64,000 nucleotides of DNA. Source: Granulosicoccus sp947495035. GTDB lineage: Bacteria; Pseudomonadota; Gammaproteobacteria; Granulosicoccales; Granulosicoccaceae. Where the stretch lies: assembly GCF_050589605.1 (NCBI RefSeq), contig NZ_JBNGOO010000002.1. The stretch is one strand, 5' to 3'. A program made the translations under genes and the position numbers. Below the pieces are notes generated by a model. The model was given only the letters and a program-made list of their open reading frames with translations. It was not told the origin of the DNA and made no database searches. Positions 25,016 through 33,314 of the stretch are shown piece by piece; within the stretch, counting starts at the first letter, position 1; each line of letters opens with the position of its first letter.

Positions 25016-26841
25016 GGTCTGTCTCCTACCAGTCTTGTAATTGCCTTGTACAGATCGTCGGCAATTACCGGTTTGTGCAGCAGCAGAAAACCACTGGCGG
25101 TGGCTTCCCGAAGGCGCGCCGGCGATGTATCACCTGTGATGATCATGGCCGGAACGTCCATGTTGACTTCTTCTCGAACCTGTCTGATCGCCATTTCGCC
25201 GGTTTTCTCGTCGCGCAAGCGATAGTCGGCAATGATCAGATCCGGCACCCAGTCTTCGGAAATGATGTTCTCGCAAGCCTGTTCGGCGGAATCTGCAATC
25301 GACACATCGCAACCGTGCTGAATCAGCAATGTCTGCATACCATCCCGCACATCCTGCTCGTCGTCAATTACCAGAATGGATAGTCCGTGCAGGGTATCGC
25401 GGCAGAGTGAGGTGGATCCCTGCAGGGAGTTGCCTGCGCTGTCGATGTCCGCGCTGTTGGCCAAGGGCAGTGTCAGGCTGAAGGAGCTACCGATGCCTTC
25501 TGCAGAGCTCAGGGACAGTTCGACGTCCAGTAAACGCGTCAGCCGTTTGACGATCGACAAGCCAAGTCCGAGCCCCTTGGATCTGTCACGTTCCGGGTTC
25601 TGCAGCTGGTAGTACTCGTTGAAGATGGCATCCTGCTCACTGTTAGGAATGCCCGGGCCGGTGTCCGATACACAGATGCGAGCCTGGCCATCGCTGGAAG
25701 TGGCTCTTACCGATACCGAGCCTGCGGTGGTGTAGTTCAGGGCGTTGGCCACCAGGTTGCCGAGAATGCGCTCGAGCAGTACCTGGTCGGAGTGCACATA
25801 CAGACCGCTGTACTGGATATCCAGTGCCAGCTCCTTCTGGTTGGCCTCGGGCAGGAAGTTCTGATGCAGATTGTCGAAGACGGCGTCCAGGCTCAGGTTG
25901 GTCCAGTTGACATCGACCACTCCGGCATCGAGCTTCGACAGGTCCAGCATGCTGTTGAGCAACTGATTGAGCGCTTCGGTGGAGCGGTTGATGTTCGACA
26001 GTATGAGCTGCCCCTGATCGGTGGAGACATGCCGTCTGAGTGCGTTCAGGTAAAGTCCGAGTGCGTGCAGAGGCTGGCGCAAGTCATGACTGGCCGATGC
26101 CATGAACCGATTCTGTGCGCGCCGTTCGATATCGCCGGTTGTCAGCTCATCCAGTGCCGTGCTCAATTGTGTCTGGGTCAGTTGGGCAGCGGAGCGCAGA
26201 CTGGCGGCACGGCGCATCGTGGCGACGAACAGCAGAACGCTGGTCAGGGATACCAGCACGAAACAGATACTGCAGAACCACAGGGCGCGGTACAGATCGT
26301 CCATGCGGCGAGAGATGGCGTCGCGAACGATCGATTTGCGCTCGAACATTTCCAGGCCTATGCCATAGATCAGCTGTGACAGTTCGATCGACTCACGCTT
26401 GAGCTGCATGAGCTGATCCCTGCCGAAGGTGTGATCGGGCGACATGTAGGGCTCGTTGCGCAACAGGAATTCTCGGGTTCGTTGCATGAATTCCTGGGCC
26501 TTTTGCAGTTCGGTCAGGTGTCCAAGCCAGCTGTTTCCCGAATGCAGGATCGAGCCATACAGGATGTCGTAATTCTGAATGTACAGGTCTCGCTGCTGGT
26601 CGCGTTCTGCGGGTGTGGCCAGCAGGTAGTCCAGCAGGCTCTGGGCAAAGCCGGTCAGATTGTGATCGACCTGCTGCACGAAGTTGAATTCCAGTACACC
26701 ATCATCCTGCAACTGCTTGCGGGTGCTGTCGATCTGCACCAGCAGGTACAACATGACAACCAGACAGATCAAGGCTGCCAGGCCTGGAATCCAGGCAACC
26801 CAGCGTCTACTCAATGCAGTTCCATCTTCACCAATTGCCAT
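25012..26841 (-). CDS. Hybrid sensor histidine kinase with C-terminal receiver
   Basis: 609 aa. TM1 is at about 15-37 and TM2 at about 187-208, enclosing a ~150-residue periplasmic, mostly helical sensor region. HisKA follows with His252 (ASASHDLRQPLHALG), then a HATPase with N-box (RILGNLVANALNY), G1 (DTGPGIP) and G2 (GLGLGLS). The C-terminal ~120 residues form a receiver with acceptor Asp in LIIADYRLRD. It is complete and probably active. Its start overlaps the upstream SUOX-fold gene by 31 bp and its stop overlaps the regulator by 4 bp. The extracytoplasmic signal is probably delivered with the product of the upstream gene. Confidence 0.9.
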   Translation of the reverse strand: MAIGEDGTALSRRWVAWIPGLAALICLVVMLYLLVQIDSTRKQLQDDGVLEFNFVQQVDHNLTGFAQSLLDYLLATPAERDQQRDLYIQNYDILYGSILHSGNSWLGHLTELQKAQEFMQRTREFLLRNEPYMSPDHTFGRDQLMQLKRESIELSQLIYGIGLEMFERKSIVRDAISRRMDDLYRALWFCSICFVLVSLTSVLLFVATMRRAASLRSAAQLTQTQLSTALDELTTGDIERRAQNRFMASASHDLRQPLHALGLYLNALRRHVSTDQGQLILSNINRSTEALNQLLNSMLDLSKLDAGVVDVNWTNLSLDAVFDNLHQNFLPEANQKELALDIQYSGLYVHSDQVLLERILGNLVANALNYTTAGSVSVRATSSDGQARICVSDTGPGIPNSEQDAIFNEYYQLQNPERDRSKGLGLGLSIVKRLTRLLDVELSLSSAEGIGSSFSLTLPLANSADIDSAGNSLQGSTSLCRDTLHGLSILVIDDEQDVRDGMQTLLIQHGCDVSIADSAEQACENIISEDWVPDLIIADYRLRDEKTGEMAIRQVREEVNMDVPAMIITGDTSPARLREATASGFLLLHKPVIADDLYKAITRLVGDRP

Positions 26842-27326
26842 ACCGAGCGGGATTCATTGAGTGGTGTCAGGAGTTCGGGGTACTCATCAAAGGGCATCAT
26901 GATTCGCAAGGGGCCCAGGCTTCTGACCGAGATGTAGCTGTCATTCTGACGGTAGGCGATCATGACCGGGTAGTGTTCGAGATCCAGATCGGTGATCGTG
27001 AAGCGGTAATCATCCAGTCCGATGGCGACGATTTCCCGGGAGCTGCTGCCGATGGCGCTCAGCAGGTCGTTCAGACGAACGCCGGTATAACGCTCGGCCG
27101 ACTCATGCCATGGGGAGCTGGTCACGAATTCGGTAGTCGGCAGGCTCTCCAGCGTGGCAATATCCAGATGTACTTCATTCCCGACATTGGGAAGCGTCAT
27201 GTTTCCCGTGATCGTCAGCAGTACCTTGCCACTGGGCGCCGGAAGGTTGTCGGCATGAACCCCTTGAACAGAAAATGACAATATGATGCAGAGAACGCTG
27301 GCTGACAGAGACGCCAAGTAGCGCAT
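26811..27326 (-). CDS. Periplasmic SUOX-fold (molybdopterin-oxidoreductase-like) protein lacking the Mo-ligand cysteine
   Basis: 171 aa with a signal peptide (SASVLCIILSFSVQGVHA, cleavage near residue 25). The mature part resembles the small molybdopterin-binding domain proteins often encoded next to sensor kinases: VHLDIATLESLPTTEF, YTGVRLNDLL and SVRSLGPLRIMMPFDEYPEL. The only cysteine is in the signal peptide, so the metal-binding cysteine of sulfite-oxidase-type enzymes is absent. It may be a cofactor-free ligand-sensing relative. It overlaps the kinase gene by 31 bp, indicating coupled translation. Family placement is by pattern only. Confidence 0.75.
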   Translation of the reverse strand: MRYLASLSASVLCIILSFSVQGVHADNLPAPSGKVLLTITGNMTLPNVGNEVHLDIATLESLPTTEFVTSSPWHESAERYTGVRLNDLLSAIGSSSREIVAIGLDDYRFTITDLDLEHYPVMIAYRQNDSYISVRSLGPLRIMMPFDEYPELLTPLNESRSVWQLVKMELH

Positions 27327-27461
27327 GATCGCTCCGGTATGTTGATTTGCCTGAAGATATTACCGTAACGGATCACGGCAGGATTTGGCAGACTGAAACC
27401 CTGTTGTCGGCTTACCCATTTGGGTGATTGACTACCCCTGCAAACAATGAGAAACACTTCA

Positions 27462-27944
27462 ATGAGCCTCTTGTCCATTTCTCCGCTGGTCGCCGCCGAG
27501 TTCGAACCCTTTGGTGACATTCTCCAGGTCCAGCCGTCACCCACGGTCATGATCAATCAAGGCAATTGCGCGCGCTACACCGATGTGGCAACCCTGGATT
27601 TCAGCGATGGGCGGGCGGGCATCAGCATCTTTCACGCCCATCCCTACCGTTCGCCGCTGACCCTGAGCATGCTGGAGCGGCATCCCTCGGGCAGTCAGGC
27701 CTTCATCCCCATGAGCAGTGATCCGTTTCTGGTGATTGTTGCGCCGGACAATGACGGCAAACCCGGAAAACCCCGGGTATTCCTGACCGACGGCTTGCAG
27801 GGTGTGAACTACCATCGCAATGTCTGGCACGGTGTACTGACCCCGATCGAAGGCAACGGCCTGTTCACCGTGGTCGATCGTATCGGCCATGGCAGCAACC
27901 TGGAGGAACACTGGCTCGACACCGGATATCAGATCGTTTTCTGA
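27462..27944 (+). CDS. allA: Ureidoglycolate lyase
   Basis: 160 aa. AllA releases urea from ureidoglycolate to give glyoxylate at the end of purine/allantoin degradation. Landmarks are PLVAAEFEPFGDIL, FHAHPYRSPLTLSMLERHPSGSQAF, VVAPD-like VIVAPDNDGKP, and the metal-site region GVNYHRNVWHGVLTPI. An ATG 15 bp upstream (27447) is possible. No other allantoin gene is near. Its stop codon abuts the stop of the convergent binding-protein gene, the two forming TGATCA. Confidence 0.88.
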   Translation: MSLLSISPLVAAEFEPFGDILQVQPSPTVMINQGNCARYTDVATLDFSDGRAGISIFHAHPYRSPLTLSMLERHPSGSQAFIPMSSDPFLVIVAPDNDGKPGKPRVFLTDGLQGVNYHRNVWHGVLTPIEGNGLFTVVDRIGHGSNLEEHWLDTGYQIVF

Positions 27945-28952
27945 TCAGGGCAGGCGGCGCGCGCTGTAATCGGGCAGGAAGCGGTCATCGAAGATATCGC
28001 GGGCCGTGGACTTGCTGGCGAAGTCATGGATTGCATCCAGTTGGGAAATGGATTTTTCGAGTCGGGCCTCGACCACGTCCCCCAGGCCCATGGCGCGTAC
28101 TTCCTCGGTGTCGATATGATGTCCGACAGCCATGACCAGTCGCTGCAATTCGATCTCGCGATCGGCATTCCCGGCGTGTGCCAGCACATGCTCGACCGCC
28201 GCCGTCGGGTTGCCGACGGTTTCCTGAATACCCTTGACCAGCGCTCGCAGAAATCGCTCTACCGCCTGCGGATGCGCTGCTGCAAACTCGGGATTGACGA
28301 TGATCGCATTGCCATACAGATGCAGTCCGAAATCGCTCATCAGCATCAGTGAGATATCGCTGGATGGCACACCGTTTTTCTGCAAGCTGATGTAGGAGGA
28401 GAACGAAAAGCCGGTAATGGCGTCGACCTCGCCGCTGGCAAGCATGGCTTCTCGCTGCGGAAAGCCGACGTCCCTGATGGTGACCCGCTCCTCGATGATG
28501 CCGTTGGCGACGACGAATGCCGGCCATTGTGCAAAAGCTCCATCGAAGCGGGGAGCGCCCAGAACCCGACCTTCCAGATCCAGCGGTCCGGTGACGCCTT
28601 GCGAGGGGCGACCCATGACGGCATAGGGGGCTTCGTTATAGATGATGAAGACCGCCTTCATGTCCCTGTCCGGATGCTCGTCTCTCCAGGTGATCAGCGA
28701 GTTGATGTCAGCCGAACCCATCTGGAATTCGCCCGAGGCTATTCGAGGGATGGTGTTGACGGAGCCATTACCCGGTTCCAGGGAGACATCGAGTGATTCT
28801 GCGTCAAAGAAGCCGCGATCCAGGGCCAGCAGCAGCGGAGCGGCCTGTCCTTCCCAGCGCCAGTCGTTGAGATAGCGAATGGCTGTCGACTGAGCGAGTG
28901 CAATTCCTGCATGTAAATACAGGAGTGCAATGGACAGGGCGCGCAGGAGCAT
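27945..28952 (-). CDS. ABC transporter periplasmic substrate-binding protein (NMT1/SsuA/ThiY-like)
   Basis: 335 aa from the ATG giving MLLRALSIALLYLHAGIALA, a clear signal peptide. The mature protein begins with the family pattern IRYLNDWRWEGQAAPLLLALDRGFFDAE, then GSVNTIPRIASGEFQMGSADI. This fold binds nitrate/taurine/sulfonate-like solutes or pyrimidine thiamine precursors; the substrate cannot be told. No permease or ATPase gene is adjacent, so it is an orphan in this window. A TTG 27 bp upstream is an alternative start without a ribosome site. Confidence 0.82.
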   Translation of the reverse strand: MLLRALSIALLYLHAGIALAQSTAIRYLNDWRWEGQAAPLLLALDRGFFDAESLDVSLEPGNGSVNTIPRIASGEFQMGSADINSLITWRDEHPDRDMKAVFIIYNEAPYAVMGRPSQGVTGPLDLEGRVLGAPRFDGAFAQWPAFVVANGIIEERVTIRDVGFPQREAMLASGEVDAITGFSFSSYISLQKNGVPSSDISLMLMSDFGLHLYGNAIIVNPEFAAAHPQAVERFLRALVKGIQETVGNPTAAVEHVLAHAGNADREIELQRLVMAVGHHIDTEEVRAMGLGDVVEARLEKSISQLDAIHDFASKSTARDIFDDRFLPDYSARRLP

Positions 28953-29063
28953 GGCATTCCGTTGTGCTGGGAGGTTCAAGCAACGATGACGCAGCGCGCA
29001 GAGGGCGTCCAGAACTCAGAGGTTAAACGCCATGAACTTTGCTGTTCACGCCGGGTGGTTGGT

Positions 29064-29786
29064 TCACTGCTTGTCCCGCAGATATCGCTGGCAGGCGGCT
29101 GATGCCTGTTCCAGTCTCTGGTCGAAGCGCTGGCAGGCCGATTGGAAGTCGTCAGCAGCGTCGTCGCGACCGATGTGCATCGGTTCCTCCAGCGCAATGA
29201 CGATGCGTGAGAAGGGACGTGGCAGCATGAAGCGATCCCATGATCGCAGATACCAGACACTCGATGCCTGGTAGGCCAGAGGCAGCAGGGGAGCCTTGCT
29301 CAATTGCGCCAGCATGGCAACCCCGGCCTTGGTCTTGTAGATGGGGCCGGTTGGCCCGTCTGGCGTGACGATCGGCGAGACACCTTCCTTGCGAATCTGC
29401 AGATAGATGTCCCGCAGGGCCTGCGCGCCACCTCGGGTTGCCGAGCCCCGAATGATATGGACTCCCTGAGACGAGAACATGCGCGTGGCCATGTCTCCAT
29501 CGCGGGATGGACTGATCAGATAGCCGAGCTTCAGGTCGGGGTCCATCGCTGCCTGATCAAGCAGATAACGGACGCAGAAAATCTGCTGCTGGTGCCAGTA
29601 GCAGGGAATGAAGGGAGTCCGCTCTGCACGCAAGGCGTGCATGTGCTGTTCACCCAGCACGGCTTCTATCCGGCAGGTCTTCCAGATCAGGCGTATCAGG
29701 CCCCATACCAGTGGTGGCATCAGCCGGGCGGTCAGCTGTCGGCGCCTCTGTTTCATGTTCATGGTGTCGTCGTGGCTCTCGGGCAC
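29064..29786 (-). CDS. DUF374 lysophospholipid-acyltransferase-family protein
   Basis: 240 aa. The family pattern is clear: PCYWHQQQIF near residue 65, ISPSRDGDMATRMFSSQG, RGSATRGGAQALRDI and VTPDGPTGPIYKTKAGVAML. Relatives are bacterial membrane acyltransferases that move an acyl chain to lipid acceptors; the N-terminal basic amphipathic stretch suggests peripheral membrane location. The GTG start has GAGGA 9 bp upstream; ATGs at residues 9 and 11 are alternatives. It is divergent from the P450/FAAL-ACP cassette with about 90 bp between, so a shared lipid pathway is possible but unproven. Confidence 0.82.
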   Translation of the reverse strand: MPESHDDTMNMKQRRRQLTARLMPPLVWGLIRLIWKTCRIEAVLGEQHMHALRAERTPFIPCYWHQQQIFCVRYLLDQAAMDPDLKLGYLISPSRDGDMATRMFSSQGVHIIRGSATRGGAQALRDIYLQIRKEGVSPIVTPDGPTGPIYKTKAGVAMLAQLSKAPLLPLAYQASSVWYLRSWDRFMLPRPFSRIVIALEEPMHIGRDDAADDFQSACQRFDQRLEQASAACQRYLRDKQ

Positions 29787-29802
29787 GGATCGGAGTCCTC
29801 AA

Positions 29803-29811
29803 TGATATACT
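29803..29811 (+). promoter_or_regulatory. Extended -10 promoter candidate of the P450/FAAL-ACP cassette
   Basis: TGATATACT matches the extended -10 form TGnTATAAT with one mismatch. It lies in the 92-bp divergent gap, about 68 bp before the first likely P450 start. No -35 box is needed for this class. Confidence 0.4.
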
Positions 29812-29878
29812 TTCGCACCATTCAGTCAGTTTCTTTCCGACCCGCACTTCGGGGTCGTTCAACCGGATTGCTTTCCTT

Positions 29879-31255
29879 GTGTCGCACACCACCCCGCCAT
29901 CCAGAACCGTGTCGCACACCGATTCCACCGTGACCGAAGCATCGTCGAGCGATGTGGCTGCCAGGCAGGCTCCCGGGCCGCAAGAGCCATTCGATGTCAA
30001 TGTGGACGATGCCTCGTTCGAGAAACTCGCGCTCTGGAAGGAACAATACGGGGACACCATCACCGTCAAGCCTCTGGAGCGGCAGTCTCCGGCACTGGTG
30101 CTGAACAACCCGGATCATGTGCGCCACGTCCTGATCGGCAATCACCGCAACTACAACAAGGGTGTCGGCTTCGAACGGGTGAAGATGCTGCTGGGCAATG
30201 GCATCATTGTCAGCGATGGCGACTTCTGGCGTTCTCAACGACGCATGATCCAGCCGGTGTTTCACCGCCGGATCATCGAGGCGCAGGCCGCCATGATGCA
30301 AGGCTGCAACGAGGTCAGGTTGCGCCAATGGCAGGAGAAAGCCGTCAGCGGTACGGTGGTGGACATCACCACCGAAATGAGCGATCTGGCACTGGAGGTC
30401 ATCCTGCGAGCCTTGTTCAGTCAGGATCTGGACGAGTTGATCGCGCAGGAAGGTGTCAATCCCTTTGCCATGCTGGTCGAGGATGTCACTCGGGATCTGA
30501 AGCTGGCAATGCGTTTCCGTGCGCTGACACGCCACGTGGCGGCCATCATGGCGCGGCGACGAGAGCAGAACCGCATCGAACACGATTTCCTGTCGCTGAT
30601 GATGGAAACCCGTGACAAGGACAGCGGTCAGCCGATGTCCGACAAGGCGCTGATCGACGAAGTCATGACCATCATCGTGGCCGGGCATGAGACCACGGCC
30701 GGAACCCTCAATTGGGCCTGGTATCTGTTGTCGCAGGATGCCCGTGCAGAGTCCCTGTTGCATGAGGAAGTCGACGCGCTGGATCATGCGCCGGGCTTTG
30801 CCGATCTGCCGGCGCTGCGCTACACGCGGCAGATCATCGACGAGACCTTGCGACTGTACCCGCCGGTCTGGCTGTTTTCCCGCAAGGCGATCAACGAGGA
30901 CCGATTGCCCGGCGAGGAACAGGACACCCTGGTACCGGCAGGTGCGGATGTGTTCCTGTGCCCCTATCTGCTGCATCGCGACGCACGCTACTGGGACGCG
31001 CCGGAACAATTCCTGCCCGAGCGTTTCAGCGAGGAAGCCAGCCGGCAGCGAAACCGGCACGTCTATTACCCGTTTTCACTGGGTTCCAGACGTTGTATTG
31101 GCGAATTCTTTTCGATAGTGGATATGCAACTGCATCTGGGCCTGCTGGCCAGACATATCCGCTTTACCCATGTTGCCGGCAAACCGGTGACAGTTGAACC
31201 CCATATCAATCTGCGTTCCCTGCACAGCATCATGCTGATGCCGGAATTGCGCTGA
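29879..31255 (+). CDS. Cytochrome P450
   Basis: 458 aa from the first plausible GTG. Landmarks: I-helix AGHETTAGTLNWAWYLL with acid-Thr pair; ExxR in ETLRLYPPVWLFSRKA; and haem loop FSLGSRRCIGEFF, with the haem-ligand Cys at codon 31094-31096. It is soluble, with no N-terminal anchor. The start is uncertain: GTGs at 29879, 29909 and 29930 are all possible, and the first two lie within a 12-bp direct repeat. ATG-led frames upstream overlap the divergent gene. A FAAL-ACP fusion begins 37 bp downstream, so the likely substrate is a fatty acyl group or acyl-ACP. No ferredoxin or reductase gene is nearby. Confidence 0.92.
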   Translation: MSHTTPPSRTVSHTDSTVTEASSSDVAARQAPGPQEPFDVNVDDASFEKLALWKEQYGDTITVKPLERQSPALVLNNPDHVRHVLIGNHRNYNKGVGFERVKMLLGNGIIVSDGDFWRSQRRMIQPVFHRRIIEAQAAMMQGCNEVRLRQWQEKAVSGTVVDITTEMSDLALEVILRALFSQDLDELIAQEGVNPFAMLVEDVTRDLKLAMRFRALTRHVAAIMARRREQNRIEHDFLSLMMETRDKDSGQPMSDKALIDEVMTIIVAGHETTAGTLNWAWYLLSQDARAESLLHEEVDALDHAPGFADLPALRYTRQIIDETLRLYPPVWLFSRKAINEDRLPGEEQDTLVPAGADVFLCPYLLHRDARYWDAPEQFLPERFSEEASRQRNRHVYYPFSLGSRRCIGEFFSIVDMQLHLGLLARHIRFTHVAGKPVTVEPHINLRSLHSIMLMPELR

Positions 31256-31292
31256 CGTCCTGCAGGATTGCTTCAAGAGCCTTGTGAATTGC

Positions 31293-33296
31293 ATGAACCA
31301 TCAAACACTCACCGACATGCTGTTGGACAGGGCCGGCAGCGAAAGCCATGTCAACCTGATCGAAGGGCAAGGCAAACGGCAACAGCTGCCTTATCGTGAA
31401 CTGTTGACGAGAGCCCGTGCCAGGCTTGCACAATTTCAGAATGCAGGCTTGCAGCCGGGTAGCCAGCTGATCATTCAGACAGCAGACAATTCGCATTTTC
31501 TGGAAGGCTTCTGGGCCTGTCTGCTCGGTGGTATCACCGCTGTTCCCGTATCGGGCGGCAACAGTTCCGAACACCGCTTCAAACTCTTTCGTATCGCCTC
31601 GACGCTCGACAGACCGGGCCTTTTCACCGATGCCCGCACTGCCGAGCGCTTGCAGGACTTTGCTGCACAGAACGACCTGGAGCAAGGCTTTGCCGAGTTG
31701 AGCCAGCGCACGGTGATATCGGATCAGGTGGCACCTGCTGCGGCAGAACCTGCGATTCATGCGCCTGACGAGAATGATGTTGCATTCATCCAGTTCTCTT
31801 CCGGTTCCACCAGTACACCCAAGGGCGTGGTACTGACTCACCGGAACCTGCTGACCAATCTGCGTTCCATTGTCAGCAGCTCCGGCATGACGCCCACCGA
31901 GCACCAGTTCAGCTGGATGCCGCTCACTCACGATATGGGCTTGATCGGTTTTCATCTGACGCCGGTCTTCATGGACAACAATCACTCTCTGATGCCAACG
32001 GATGTCTTCGTGCGCCGGCCCGGCGCCTGGCTGGACGAAGCCGTACTGGCCGGCGCCACGGTGTTGTGTTCGCCCAATTTCGGTTTTCAGCATCTGCTCA
32101 AATCCTTCAAACCGGAGAAATTCGAATCGCTGGACCTGTCAGGCATTCGCCTGATCTTCAATGGTGCCGAGCCGATATCGGTGTCCCTGTGTCATCGATT
32201 CGTGACGGCGCTGGCACCCTTGGGCCTGAACCCTGCCTCCATGTATCCGGTGTACGGACTGGCCGAAGCGAGTCTGGCGGTGGCCTTTCCGGCGCTGGAC
32301 AGTACGTTTTCCACCCTGGTCATAGACCGGACTCGACTGGGCATTGCCCAGCAGGTCAGCCTGTTCGACGCCCGCACCGCCAGACCCGATGACGCCATGT
32401 TCGATACTGTCGACGGTGGAGAGCGTGGTGTGGAGTTCGTCTCTGTCGGCTATCCGGTGAAGGATGTCAGCATTCGCATCACGGATGAAGGAGGAGCTGC
32501 TCTGCCAGATGACACGACCGGGCATATCTGCATCCATGGCGAGAATGTCACCGCCGGTTATTATCGCGAACCCGAGCTCAATCGACAGACCATCGATGGC
32601 GATGGCTGGTTGAATACCGGAGATCTGGGCTTCATGCATGCGGGTCAGCTGTACATCACCGGTCGCTCGAAGGACATCATCTTTGTCAGCGGTCAGAATG
32701 TGTATCCGCACGATCTGGAAGAGATCATTCTGCAGGCCGGATTGGTCGAGCGAGGCAAACTGGCGATATCCAGTCGGCGTGTGGCCGAGACCGGGGAAGA
32801 GAAGCTGCTGATATTCGTTCTGCATCGCGCGGAAGCGGCCGACCTGGTGGACAAGGCCCGTGACATGACCCGTCTGCTCGGAGAAACCGTCGGGGTTGCC
32901 GTGCATGCCGTGATACCGGTGCCACGCATTCCCAAGACAACCAGCGGCAAGGTGCAGCGCTTTCTGCTGGTAGAGGCGCTGGAGCAGGGCGAATACGAGG
33001 CTCTGCTGCAAGCGTCGTCAAGCGACACTGACGCCACTTCGGAATCCGTCGATGAGGCAGCAGAGGCGGGGGATACCACTTCACGTCTGCTGGCGATCTG
33101 CAATGCACAGGTCGAGGACATGACGGTTGCGGCCGAGGACAATCTGTTCGAACTGGGTATCAGCTCTCTGACCCTGGCGCAGATTCATGCGGCGATCGAG
33201 GACAACTGGCCGGATCAGGTGGATATCACCGACCTGTTCGACTATCCGACCGTTGCCGAGCTGGCGCGCTTTCTGGACGAACGCAACGCGGCGTGA
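31293..33296 (+). CDS. Fatty-acyl-AMP ligase fused to an acyl carrier protein
   Basis: 667 aa. The adenylation domain (about 1-560) has A3 loop FSSGSTSTPKGVVLTH, the FAAL-like SWMPLTHDMGLIGFHL, A5 VYGLAEASLAV, A7 GWLNTGDLGF, A8 ITGRSKDIIFVSGQNVYPHD and A10 PKTTSGKVQR. A Glu/Asp-rich linker leads to a carrier domain (about 590-665) whose phosphopantetheine serine is in LFELGISSLTL (GISSL, with Ser in place of the usual Asp). It should activate a fatty acid as acyl-AMP and load its own ACP. No condensation, reductase or thioesterase domain follows. It is coupled with the upstream P450. A GTG 9 bp upstream is an alternative start. Confidence 0.9.
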   Translation: MNHQTLTDMLLDRAGSESHVNLIEGQGKRQQLPYRELLTRARARLAQFQNAGLQPGSQLIIQTADNSHFLEGFWACLLGGITAVPVSGGNSSEHRFKLFRIASTLDRPGLFTDARTAERLQDFAAQNDLEQGFAELSQRTVISDQVAPAAAEPAIHAPDENDVAFIQFSSGSTSTPKGVVLTHRNLLTNLRSIVSSSGMTPTEHQFSWMPLTHDMGLIGFHLTPVFMDNNHSLMPTDVFVRRPGAWLDEAVLAGATVLCSPNFGFQHLLKSFKPEKFESLDLSGIRLIFNGAEPISVSLCHRFVTALAPLGLNPASMYPVYGLAEASLAVAFPALDSTFSTLVIDRTRLGIAQQVSLFDARTARPDDAMFDTVDGGERGVEFVSVGYPVKDVSIRITDEGGAALPDDTTGHICIHGENVTAGYYREPELNRQTIDGDGWLNTGDLGFMHAGQLYITGRSKDIIFVSGQNVYPHDLEEIILQAGLVERGKLAISSRRVAETGEEKLLIFVLHRAEAADLVDKARDMTRLLGETVGVAVHAVIPVPRIPKTTSGKVQRFLLVEALEQGEYEALLQASSSDTDATSESVDEAAEAGDTTSRLLAICNAQVEDMTVAAEDNLFELGISSLTLAQIHAAIEDNWPDQVDITDLFDYPTVAELARFLDERNAA

Positions 33297-33314
33297 CGTC
33301 GAGCGGGACGGCCG

